Assembly (NCBI GenBank): GCA_022561415.1
Contig: JADFRH010000058.1
Span: 1-10,188, forward strand
Length of the DNA: 10,188 nucleotides
Reading direction: 5' to 3'
Source of the DNA: Planctomycetota bacterium
GTDB lineage: Bacteria; Planctomycetota; Phycisphaerae; UBA1845
A model generated the notes under the pieces. The model saw nothing but the letters and a program-made list of their open reading frames with translations, was not told the origin of the DNA and did not search any database. A program made the position numbers and the translations under genes. Shown piece after piece: positions 1 to 5,586 of this stretch. Within the stretch, counting starts at the first letter, position 1. Every line of letters begins with the position of its first letter.

Positions 1-1
1 G

Positions 2-268
2 AAAACGACGGGCCAGCAGGTACCAACTCTTGGGGAGTTTACAGACCAGCAGAGTCACCGGCCGGTCTTGTACCGTTCGAGGATCTGGTTGGATGACATG
101 AGCCAGTACTATTACAGGTGTGCCGGGGTAGCCTACGCCGACTGCAAGTACAACAGTGCGTTCTGGTACATGGCTGTATCGACAACGCTGAACCCCTGGC
201 AGGCGCTTCATCGAGTGTGGCAGCAGAGAGTTTCAAAAAACGCCCGATATTGGCTTCGCCAAGGTTGA
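2..268 (+). CDS. Unrecognised partial reading frame, 3' end only
   Basis: An open frame enters from the left edge and runs 89 codons to a TGA at 266-268. I do not recognise the product. It is rich in Tyr, Trp and Gln, for example the stretches [16 protein letters not shown] and [19 protein letters not shown], which look like real folded protein rather than a shadow frame. Base composition is visibly less GC-rich than the genes to the right. The last codons, from about 243, overlap in another frame DNA that encodes conserved LarB residues (GFAKVDHHR), so this protein probably lost its natural C-terminus there. No start is visible in the window except internal ATGs at 68 and 98. It could be the fragment of a gene cut by a rearrangement or joined in assembly. 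Confidence 0.35.
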   Translation, partial: KTTGQQVPTLGEFTDQQSHRPVLYRSRIWLDDMSQYYYRCAGVAYADCKYNSAFWYMAVSTTLNPWQALHRVWQQRVSKNARYWLRQG

Positions 269-281
269 CCATCATCGCGGC

Positions 282-986
282 GTGCGATGCGGCTTTCCTG
301 AGGTGATCTACGCCGAAGGCAAAACACCGGAGCAGGTGACCGCCATTTTCGGCAGTTGCGCGAAATCGGGTGGCAATGTCATTGCCACGCGGGCGACACC
401 GGAGGTGTTCGAGAGTATCGCCAGGAGCCACCCGGACGCCAAGTACAACGCTCAGGCCCGCACCGTCACGCTCCGGCAGAATTCAGAATTTAGAATTAAG
501 AATTCAGACTTTTCAGGCACGATCGCCATCGTTGCGGCCGGGACCAGCGATATTCCCGTCGCCGAAGAGGCACGCGAAATTGCTGAAATGATGGACCAGA
601 AGACGAAGGTCTACTACGACGTGGGCGTCGCGGGGATTCATCGGCTGCTCGTCCACGTCGAGGCGTTGCAGTCAGCCGGCGTGATCGTTGTCGTCGCGGG
701 CATGGAAGGCGCTTTGGCGAGCGTCGTCGGAGGGCTGGTCGATTGCCCCGTCATCGCGGTTCCCACCAGTGTCGGGTACGGTGCGAGCTTTCACGGGCTC
801 GCCGCCCTGCTCGCGATGCTCAATAGCTGCGCCGCGGGCGTCACGGTGGTGAACATCGACAACGGCTTCGGCGCCGGATACGCGGCCGCACTGATGAATC
901 GGAAGAGAAACGTCGAAACGGTGAAACGTCAAAACGTCGAAACAGATGATCCGAGCCGCGACCGTGAGGGAGCGAGTGATCGCTGA
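282..986 (+). CDS. larB: LarB, nickel-pincer cofactor biosynthesis (5'-truncated)
   Basis: LarB carboxylates the pyridinium ring of nicotinic acid adenine dinucleotide and cleaves its phosphoanhydride, the first step to the nickel-pincer nucleotide of lactate racemase-type enzymes. The AIR-carboxylase-like (PurE-like) domain spans residues 78-206, with [12 protein letters not shown] at 86-97, [13 protein letters not shown] at 139-151 and a C-terminal block holding Cys183 in MLNSCA, probably the catalytic cysteine, then [13 protein letters not shown]. Homology begins upstream of the GTG at 282: the frame is open from 192 and reads GFAKVDHHR at 252-278, but no ATG, GTG or TTG lies between 192 and 282, and the usual N-terminal ~35 residues are absent. 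The gene is therefore probably 5'-truncated. The linker (residues 67-75) and the tail after residue 206 are encoded by simple repeats. No larC or larE is visible. Family assignment is firm; function is doubtful. Confidence 0.85.
   Translation: MRCGFPEVIYAEGKTPEQVTAIFGSCAKSGGNVIATRATPEVFESIARSHPDAKYNAQARTVTLRQNSEFRIKNSDFSGTIAIVAAGTSDIPVAEEAREIAEMMDQKTKVYYDVGVAGIHRLLVHVEALQSAGVIVVVAGMEGALASVVGGLVDCPVIAVPTSVGYGASFHGLAALLAMLNSCAAGVTVVNIDNGFGAGYAAALMNRKRNVETVKRQNVETDDPSRDREGASDR
480..507 (+). repeat. Heptamer array AATTCAG inside larB
   Basis: Four consecutive 7-nt units of the form AATTNAG (first and fourth AATTCAG, second AATTTAG, third AATTAAG). The stretch is sharply AT-rich inside GC-rich coding DNA. 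It stays in frame and encodes most of [11 protein letters not shown] in the linker between the N-terminal segment and the PurE-like domain of LarB. Confidence 0.85.
907..943 (+). repeat. Octamer array GAAACGTC at the larB 3' end
   Basis: Four full 8-nt units and a partial fifth, mainly GAAACGTC with one GAAACGGT and one AAAACGTC. It lies inside the reading frame and encodes the Lys/Arg/Asn/Val/Glu/Thr-rich tail of LarB after the conserved domain ends. Confidence 0.85.
953..976 (+). repeat. Dispersed SRDREGA-type element
   Basis: The segment GAGCCGCGACCGTGAGGG followed by AGCGAG reads SRDREGAS in the LarB frame. From memory, this string recurs in and between genes of many planctomycete genomes. 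Only one copy is present here, so its repeat nature is recalled, not seen. It ends ten bases before the larB stop. Confidence 0.5.
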
Positions 987-987
987 C

Positions 988-1005
988 GGCGGGCAATAGC
1001 CCGCC
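988..1005. terminator. GC hairpin after larB, possible terminator
   Basis: A perfect 7-bp stem, GGCGGGC with GCCCGCC, closes a 4-nt AATA loop one base after the larB stop. No T-tract follows on either strand, so intrinsic termination is uncertain. It may instead be a dispersed REP-like hairpin. It holds the middle position between the octamer array and the AACTGAT heptamers. Confidence 0.5.
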
Positions 1006-1010
1006 CTACG

Positions 1011-1031
1011 AACTGATAACTATTAACGAAT
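1011..1031 (+). repeat. Heptamer array AACTGAT abutting nnrD start
   Basis: Three 7-nt units (AACTGAT, AACTATT, AACGAAT) fill the gap between the hairpin and nnrD. The last unit contains the first two bases of the nnrD ATG. The repeat occupies the place where a Shine-Dalgarno site would be, and none is visible. Confidence 0.65.
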
Positions 1032-1941
1032 GACTACGCCCGATCCAGTTGTTACGCGTGAAGTGGGTTCCGTTCCCCAGCGCAGGGACGAGGCGCACAA
1101 GGGTGAGGTCGGCCGGGTTGCAATCGTCGGCGGGTGCTCGGGCGACGTGACCATGGTCGGTGCGCCGGCACTCGCGGCCAACGCGGCGTTCCGAAGTGGG
1201 GCCGGGCTCGTGCAGATTGTGGTGCCGGAAGCGATTGCCACGTCGGTCGCGGTGCTCGCGCCGTGTGCGACGATTCGGAGCCTCCCTACCGACGCCGACG
1301 CCCTTCTCGATGCTCTGTCTGACTTTGGCGCGGATGTTGTGGCGTTGGGTCCGGGTCTGGGCGGCTCATTGGCGCCCGACTGCGTAGCGGAGATTCTGTC
1401 GCGGTTTGAGGGTCCGGTTGTACTCGATGCGGACGGGCTGAATCTGTTGGCGAAAGCGGAAGCGCAAGAGATCAAAGACCCCGAGCGTGCCGGCAATCTG
1501 AATGGGTCAGTCGTGTTGACGCCGCATCCGGGTGAGGCGCGTCGGCTGCTCTCTTCCCGGGGGGTCGACCTCGCCATCGACGACACCTTCCCGTCCCGTC
1601 GCGCAGCGGTCTGCGCGTTGATCGAGCAGTACGGCTGCACGGTCGTGCTCAAGGGCCATGGGACGATCGTGGCCAACCGCGAGCGACTTTACGCTAACGA
1701 AACCGGCAACGCCGGCATGGCCACCGGCGGTGCGGGCGACGTGCTGACCGGCATCATCGCCGCGCTGATCGGCCAGCGGATGAATCCGTTCGAGGCCGCG
1801 ATCCTCGGCGTCTACCTGCACGGCCTGGCCGGCGATTTCGCCGCCGAAGAGCTAGGCCGCTGCTCGATGACCGCCACCGACATCATCGACTACCTCCCCG
1901 AAGCGTTCTGCGAGCACGGGACGGAAGAGACGGCGGAGTGA
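1030..1941 (+). CDS. nnrD: ADP-dependent NAD(P)H-hydrate dehydratase (NnrD)
   Basis: It dehydrates the S form of NADHX and NADPHX back to NADH and NADPH using ADP, a cytosolic repair reaction. The 303-residue ribokinase-like fold shows the family signatures in order: HKGEVGRVAIVGG near residues 23-35, RSGAGLVQIVVP near 57-68, LDADGLNLL at 132-140, TPHPGEARRLL at 164-174, and TGGAGDVLTG at 232-241 with the catalytic Asp237. Only the dehydratase domain is present; the NnrE epimerase domain often fused at the N-terminus is missing, and the length fits a stand-alone NnrD. The ATG at 1030 is the first start in frame, lies 43 nt after larB on the same strand, and has no clear ribosome site. A GC hairpin and heptamers separate it from larB, so co-transcription is uncertain. 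Confidence 0.92.
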   Translation: MTTPDPVVTREVGSVPQRRDEAHKGEVGRVAIVGGCSGDVTMVGAPALAANAAFRSGAGLVQIVVPEAIATSVAVLAPCATIRSLPTDADALLDALSDFGADVVALGPGLGGSLAPDCVAEILSRFEGPVVLDADGLNLLAKAEAQEIKDPERAGNLNGSVVLTPHPGEARRLLSSRGVDLAIDDTFPSRRAAVCALIEQYGCTVVLKGHGTIVANRERLYANETGNAGMATGGAGDVLTGIIAALIGQRMNPFEAAILGVYLHGLAGDFAAEELGRCSMTATDIIDYLPEAFCEHGTEETAE

Positions 1942-1942
1942 A

Positions 1943-2012
1943 GAAACGTCGAAACGTCGAAACATCAAAACGTCGAAACATCAAAACGTCGAAACATCAA
2001 AACGTCGAAACG
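1943..2012 (+). repeat. Octamer array GAAACGTC after nnrD
   Basis: Eight full 8-nt units and a partial ninth. It starts two nucleotides past the nnrD stop. Two GAAACGTC units are followed by an alternation of GAAACATC and AAAACGTC, so the later part has an effective 16-nt period. Confidence 0.92.
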
Positions 2013-2017
2013 CCCGA

Positions 2018-2033
2018 TCCCGGCGCGCCGGGA
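2018..2033. repeat. GC palindrome, copy 1
   Basis: A perfect 16-bp palindrome, TCCCGGCGCGCCGGGA, in the convergent gap between nnrD and pilT. It could fold as a hairpin in either transcript and so act in 3'-end formation, but there is no T-tract. The same 16 bases recur at 3199-3214. Confidence 0.85.
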
Positions 2034-2035
2034 AG

Positions 2036-2070
2036 AACTGACAACTGATAACTGACCACTGACAACTATC
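2036..2070 (+). repeat. Heptamer array AACTGAC at pilT 3' end
   Basis: Five 7-nt units, AACTGAC with variants AACTGAT, CACTGAC and AACTATC. The last unit overlaps the pilT stop codon (TAG on the minus strand at 2066-2068), so the array runs directly into the coding sequence. Confidence 0.85.
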
Positions 2071-3157
2071 CCGCTTTGATTCCCTTGACTGCGGCTGCCA
2101 GGGCATCTCGGTTGGGGGCAAACTCCATGGCCGTGTCGAAGTGGACTTTTTCCTGCTCAATCAGTTCGCACAGCGAGAACGTGAACGATCGCATACCGTC
2201 GGCGCGGCCCTGCGTAATGATGCCCGGTAACTCCTCGTCTTTTTCGCGGAGGATCTTGTCCCTGACGACAATATTGTTCAGCAACACCTCGGTCGCGGGA
2301 TATAGCGAGCCCTTCTCGATCCCCGGAAGCAGTTTCTGACACGTAATCGCCCGAATGCTGCTGGCCATGGACGATCGGATGAACGCGTGCTCCTCGCGCG
2401 GGAAGAACTCCAGAATTCGGGTGAAGGTCTGCTGAACATCGCTGACATGAAGCGAGCCGAGCACGAGGTGACCCGTCTCCGCCGCCTGGATGGCGGCCAT
2501 CATCGTCTCTTTGTCCCGCAGCTCACCGATCATAATGCAATCCGGGTCCTGCCGGACCACATGACGAAGCGCCTCGCTAAAGTCCGGAACGTCGATCCCG
2601 ATCTCGCGCTGCGACACGATGGATTTCTTCGGTTTGAACAGGAACTCCACGGGATCCTCGATGGTCACGATGTTCGCGCTGCGTGTCGCGTTGATGTGGT
2701 CGACCATGGCCGCGAGCGTGCTGCTCTTACCGCATCCGGTAACGCCGCTGACCAGTATCAGGCCGTCCCTACTTTTTTCGACAACCTCGCGGTAGACATC
2801 CGGAAGCGCCAGATCGCTAAACGAGGGAATCTCGCTCTGTACGCGCCGGATCGCGGCGTGCGTCTCGCCGGTGGATCGGAACATGTTGATGCGAAAACGA
2901 TCACCGGTTGCGCCCTGCGCCGAGAAGTCCAGGCATCCGGTCTTGATGTAATCTCGCCGCCGCTCTTCGGGCACCAGGTCGTGCAGCATCTCTTCGAGCG
3001 TCCGAGAGTCGGCGATCGGCGGCATCTTGGTACCGCGCAGCACACCGAGTACGCGAAAATACGGCGGGTAACCAACCTTGAGATGCAAGTCGGAGGCCTC
3101 GATCTGAGACATGCTGGCCAAGAGCTTTTGCATCTGATCGCGCGGTGATTCAGGCAC
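2066..3157 (-). CDS. pilT: PilT-like type IV pilus retraction ATPase
   Basis: A hexameric cytoplasmic ATPase of the GspE/PilT secretion family that would depolymerise type IV pilin at the inner membrane. The 363 residues hold the N-terminal PAS-like domain with ASDLHLKVGYPP near 21-32, the Walker A motif GVTGCGKSST at 138-147, the Asp box IVTIEDPVEF at 163-172, the Walker B region IMIGELRD at 208-215, and the His box TGHLVLGSLH at 228-237. The PilT signature AIRNLIRE is degenerate here (about VVRDKILREK, 297-306), so a PilU-like or divergent paralogue is possible. The start is GTG with a GGGAG site 7 nt upstream; an ATG at 3171 is in a different frame. No pilin or pilB lies nearby. The gene is convergent with nnrD and divergent from the inositol-phosphate synthase, with inverted repeats on both sides. 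Confidence 0.9.
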   Translation of the reverse strand: MPESPRDQMQKLLASMSQIEASDLHLKVGYPPYFRVLGVLRGTKMPPIADSRTLEEMLHDLVPEERRRDYIKTGCLDFSAQGATGDRFRINMFRSTGETHAAIRRVQSEIPSFSDLALPDVYREVVEKSRDGLILVSGVTGCGKSSTLAAMVDHINATRSANIVTIEDPVEFLFKPKKSIVSQREIGIDVPDFSEALRHVVRQDPDCIMIGELRDKETMMAAIQAAETGHLVLGSLHVSDVQQTFTRILEFFPREEHAFIRSSMASSIRAITCQKLLPGIEKGSLYPATEVLLNNIVVRDKILREKDEELPGIITQGRADGMRSFTFSLCELIEQEKVHFDTAMEFAPNRDALAAAVKGIKAG

Positions 3158-3164
3158 GCTGTCA

Positions 3165-3169
3165 CTCCC
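3165..3169 (-). promoter_or_regulatory. Ribosome-binding site of pilT
   Basis: GGGAG on the minus strand, 7 nt before the GTG at 3155-3157. It is one of the few clear Shine-Dalgarno matches here and supports the GTG start. Confidence 0.65.
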
Positions 3170-3183
3170 ATGACCGTGGGGAT

Positions 3184-3197
3184 TCAGTAGTCAGTTA
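3184..3197 (-). repeat. Heptamers of the AACTGA type (inverted)
   Basis: Two 7-nt units, TCAGTAG and TCAGTTA on the + strand, which are the reverse complement of the AACTGA family at 2036-2070. They sit just upstream of the pilT ribosome site. Confidence 0.65.
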
Positions 3198-3198
3198 T

Positions 3199-3214
3199 TC
3201 CCGGCGCGCCGGGA
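3199..3214. repeat. GC palindrome, copy 2
   Basis: Same 16 bases as 2018-2033, TCCCGGCGCGCCGGGA. With its flanks (3190-3225) it matches the reverse complement of 2007-2042 at 32 of 36 positions by my count. Confidence 0.85.
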
Positions 3215-3217
3215 TCA

Positions 3218-3257
3218 GCCGTTTTGACGTTTCGACGTTTCGACGTTTCGACGTCTT
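3218..3257 (-). repeat. Octamer array GAAACGTC (inverted)
   Basis: Five 8-nt units on the + strand: GCCGTTTT, three identical GACGTTTC, then GACGTCTT. This is the reverse complement of the GAAACGTC family, facing the array at 1943-2012 across pilT. Confidence 0.88.
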
Positions 3258-3298
3258 GACACATTCTATCGTGCGCCTTGGTTCGAATCAAATCCCGT

Positions 3299-3341
3299 AC
3301 GTCCCCCACCCTGTTCGAGTACGAAAAGGATGGGGCACCCT
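3299..3341 (+). repeat. 43-bp hairpin repeat, copy 1
   Basis: Matches 3371-3413 at 42 of 43 positions (A at 3308 against G at 3380). Within it, 3304-3317 can pair with 3322-3335 across an AGTA loop, 12 of 14 positions being Watson-Crick; one of the two others becomes G-U in a minus-strand transcript. No T-tract follows. Confidence 0.85.
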
Positions 3342-3370
3342 CAGGTCGCTAGACGACGAACCGAACCACG

Positions 3371-3413
3371 ACGTCCCCCGCCCTGTTCGAGTACGAAAAG
3401 GATGGGGCACCCT
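3371..3413 (+). repeat. 43-bp hairpin repeat, copy 2
   Basis: Second copy in the same orientation, offset 72 bp from the first, with unrelated DNA (3342-3370) between them. It lies about 70 bp before the inositol-phosphate synthase start, where it would form a leader hairpin if transcription begins upstream of it. Confidence 0.85.
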
Positions 3414-3471
3414 GCACGCGGATCACTCAGTAGCCCGTTTGGCGCCGGCGTGTATCATGTGGTGCTCACTC

Positions 3472-3475
3472 GGAG
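3472..3475 (+). promoter_or_regulatory. Ribosome-binding site that favours the GTG start
   Basis: GGAG lies 10 nt before the GTG at 3486 and 16 nt before the in-frame ATG at 3492. The spacing favours the GTG, although the ATG cannot be excluded. Confidence 0.45.
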
Positions 3476-3485
3476 TTTGTAACTG

Positions 3486-4694
3486 GTGCCCATGAAATCA
3501 GAGAAGGTCGGAGTCTGGCTGGTCGGCGCATGCGGTTCAGTCGGATGCACCGTCGCACTGGGCGTGGTCGCACTCGGCAAACGACTGACGTCGACACTGG
3601 GACTCGTGACGGAGCTGCCTCTTTTCGCGAAGCTCGATCTTCCGCAGCCCGGTTCGTTCGTCCTCGGCGGACACGAGATTCGTTCTGAGACGCTGACCGA
3701 GGCCGCCCGTGCGCTGAACGAGCGTTCGGGACTGTTCGATCGAGACCTGCTGCGGACTTGTGGCCCGCGACTGAGGCGTATGCAAGCGAACATCGCGCGC
3801 GGCACCCTGATCGGCACGAGCCACACGATCCGTCGCTTATGCAATGAAACAACACACAAGCGGGATCGAACGCCCGCAGCGGCCGTCAGACGCCTGAGCG
3901 CGGACATTCAGAACTTCCGCCACCGCCATCGCCTTACGCACGTGGTCGTCGTCCATCTCGGATCATCGGAGCCGCCGGTGAAAAAAGCAGCGGCGCATGC
4001 CTCTTTCGCCCGTTTGGAGAGGGCGCTGGCGCGACCGGGTTCAAGAGTGCTTCCGATGAGTTCGTTGTACGCGCTGGCCGCGATCGAGTCGGGCTCCGCG
4101 TATGTCAACTTCACGCCGTCGGCGGGCATTGATATTCCGGCCATCCGCGAGCGGGCGGAGAAACTCGGCTTACCCTACATGGGTCGTGACGGAAAGACCG
4201 GCGAGTCGCTGGTGAAGTCGGCTCTGGCCCCGATGTTCTCGATGCGCAACTTGCAGGTTATGAGTTGGTTCGGACAGAACATTCTCGGCAATCGCGACGG
4301 TGAGGTGCTGCGCGACCCCGCAACGCGGGCGTCGAAGATCCGTTCCAAAGACAAGGGGCTTTCTCGAATCCTCGGGCGCGATGCGCAGACGGGCGTTTCG
4401 ATCGACTACGTACGCTCGCTGCACGACTGGAAGGTGGCTTGGGACTTCATTCATTTTCGGGGGTTTCTCGGAACGAAGATGAGCATGCAGTTTACCTGGC
4501 AGGGTAGCGATTCGATCCTGGCCGCCCCGCTCGTGATCGACCTCGTGCGACTTGCGGTGCGTGAGAGTCGCGCCGGACGCGCCGGACCCATGAAGCACCT
4601 CGCCTGTTTCTTCAAGGATCCCCTCGGCGTGAGCGAAATGGCTTTGGCCGGTCAATGGAAGCTGCTGGAGGAGCACGTGCTTCGCCATGGATGA
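3486..4694 (+). CDS. ino1: Inositol-3-phosphate synthase
   Basis: It converts glucose 6-phosphate to 1L-myo-inositol 3-phosphate in an NAD-dependent oxidation, aldol cyclisation and reduction in the cytosol. The 402 residues start with a Rossmann glycine motif, GACGSVG at 14-20, and carry the family signatures VNFTPSAG at 207-214, GRDGKTGESLVKS at 233-245, LGNRDGEVL at 267-275 and FTWQGSDSILAAPLV at 336-350. The length lies between compact actinobacterial/archaeal enzymes and the longer eukaryotic ones. It is the first gene of a three-gene unit: the TIM-barrel gene starts 25 nt after its stop and is followed by a UbiA gene, so the inositol phosphate probably feeds a lipid or a prenylated metabolite. 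Upstream lie two hairpin repeats that could affect its leader RNA. Confidence 0.93.
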   Translation: MPMKSEKVGVWLVGACGSVGCTVALGVVALGKRLTSTLGLVTELPLFAKLDLPQPGSFVLGGHEIRSETLTEAARALNERSGLFDRDLLRTCGPRLRRMQANIARGTLIGTSHTIRRLCNETTHKRDRTPAAAVRRLSADIQNFRHRHRLTHVVVVHLGSSEPPVKKAAAHASFARLERALARPGSRVLPMSSLYALAAIESGSAYVNFTPSAGIDIPAIRERAEKLGLPYMGRDGKTGESLVKSALAPMFSMRNLQVMSWFGQNILGNRDGEVLRDPATRASKIRSKDKGLSRILGRDAQTGVSIDYVRSLHDWKVAWDFIHFRGFLGTKMSMQFTWQGSDSILAAPLVIDLVRLAVRESRAGRAGPMKHLACFFKDPLGVSEMALAGQWKLLEEHVLRHG

Positions 4695-4719
4695 CGTGTT
4701 CGAGCGTAATTTTCCCTGA

Positions 4720-5586
4720 ATGGGTGGCCGCATGAAGCTTGCCTACAGCTCGAACGCCTACATGAAGGTCTCGATTTCCGAGGCGATCGCTCGCATCGCC
4801 AGCCTCGGCTACGAGGCCGTGGAGTTGATGGCCGACGCGCCGCACGCCTGGCCCGCGACAACCACGGACCGGCAGATCGATGGCATCCGGCGCTCTCTCG
4901 ACGAGCACGGTCTGGCGCTGTCGAACATCAACGCGTTTATGATGAACGCCGTTCAAGACTTCTGGCACCCGTCGTGGATCGAGCGCGACGCGGACTTCCG
5001 CCGGCTGCGCATTCAACACACGATCGACGCGCTGGTCATGGCGAAGAAGCTCGGCGCGCCGTGCATTACGACCGAGCCCGGTGGGCCGCTGGAGAACGGG
5101 CGATCGCGCGACGAAGCACTCGATACGTTCGTTGCGGGGCTGGGCGAAGCGCTTCGATGCGCCGAGGACGTGGGCGTCAGCTTGCTGGTCGAGCCTGAGC
5201 CGGGTCTGCTCATCGAGAACGCGGCGCAGTTTCTCGAACTGGTCGAGCGAATCGACTCGCCGATGTTCGGGCTCAATTTCGATGTCGGACACTTCTATTG
5301 CGTAGGCGATCCGCTCGAGCGGACGATCGAACAACTCCAATCGTTCGCACGTCATTACCACGTCGAGGATATCGCGGCCACACGTGTTCACGAGCACCTG
5401 ATACCGGGGCGCGGGGCCATCGACTTTGCGTCGGTTGTTCATGCGATCGACGCGACGGGCTACGACGGTTGGCTCACCGTCGAGCTTTACCCCTATCTCG
5501 ACGATCCGGACGGCGCCGGGAAAGACGCCCGTGAATTCCTGACCCCGCTGCTTCCGCGACGACCTGCAAGCAGGCGCTGCCTGTGA
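4720..5586 (+). CDS. Sugar-phosphate isomerase/epimerase-like TIM barrel
   Basis: A member of the xylose-isomerase-like/AP-endonuclease-2 TIM-barrel superfamily (288 residues). The reaction cannot be named from sequence. Likely metal ligands are visible at the usual strand ends: Glu158 or Glu160 in VEPEPG, Asp188 and His191 in FDVGHFY, His214 in HYHVED, and Glu255 in TVELYPY. The family commonly begins near MKLAYSSNAY, so the ATG at 4732, preceded by GGGTGG, may be the true start; the ATG at 4720 adds four residues and has no ribosome site. It sits 25 nt after the inositol-phosphate synthase and overlaps the UbiA gene by 4 nt (GTGA), which implies translational coupling. A role in isomerising or oxidising an inositol derivative is inferred from these neighbours; inosose isomerase/dehydratase relatives belong to the same fold. 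Confidence 0.85.
   Translation: MGGRMKLAYSSNAYMKVSISEAIARIASLGYEAVELMADAPHAWPATTTDRQIDGIRRSLDEHGLALSNINAFMMNAVQDFWHPSWIERDADFRRLRIQHTIDALVMAKKLGAPCITTEPGGPLENGRSRDEALDTFVAGLGEALRCAEDVGVSLLVEPEPGLLIENAAQFLELVERIDSPMFGLNFDVGHFYCVGDPLERTIEQLQSFARHYHVEDIAATRVHEHLIPGRGAIDFASVVHAIDATGYDGWLTVELYPYLDDPDGAGKDAREFLTPLLPRRPASRRCL

Larger units (their letters stand above)
3158..3485. other. Divergent spacer filled with repeats
   Basis: This 328-bp stretch between the divergent pilT and inositol-phosphate synthase genes must hold both promoters. From left to right it contains the pilT ribosome site, two heptamers, the GC palindrome, an octamer array, two 43-bp hairpin repeats and a short stretch before the + strand gene. 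I found no convincing -35/-10 pair on either strand. The frame open across it translates the repeats and is not a gene. Confidence 0.8.

Noticed and set aside
1023..1676. A 217-codon minus-strand frame opposite nnrD
   Set aside because: Low-complexity Ser/Thr/Arg/Pro composition typical of an antisense shadow; nnrD explains the conservation.
1943..2012. Regular repeats that could suggest a CRISPR array
   Set aside because: The units are 8 nt and directly adjacent, with no spacers, leader or cas genes.
2387..3148. A 253-codon open frame on the + strand opposite pilT
   Set aside because: It is antisense to a well-conserved ATPase; its translation has no family features and reflects GC-rich codon bias.
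3256..3284. A perfect TTGACA as a -35 promoter box
   Set aside because: It is formed by the end of the octamer array, and no -10-like hexamer lies at 16-18 bp from it.
3278..3295. A GGTTCGAATC string like the T-arm of a tRNA 3' end
   Set aside because: The T-stem pairs poorly, no acceptor, D or anticodon arm can be formed, and the upstream DNA is an octamer array.
3145..3495. A 116-codon + strand frame across the pilT-ino1 spacer
   Set aside because: Its translation is made of the octamer and hairpin repeats (for example the RVRKGWGTL string occurs twice) and it has no homology.
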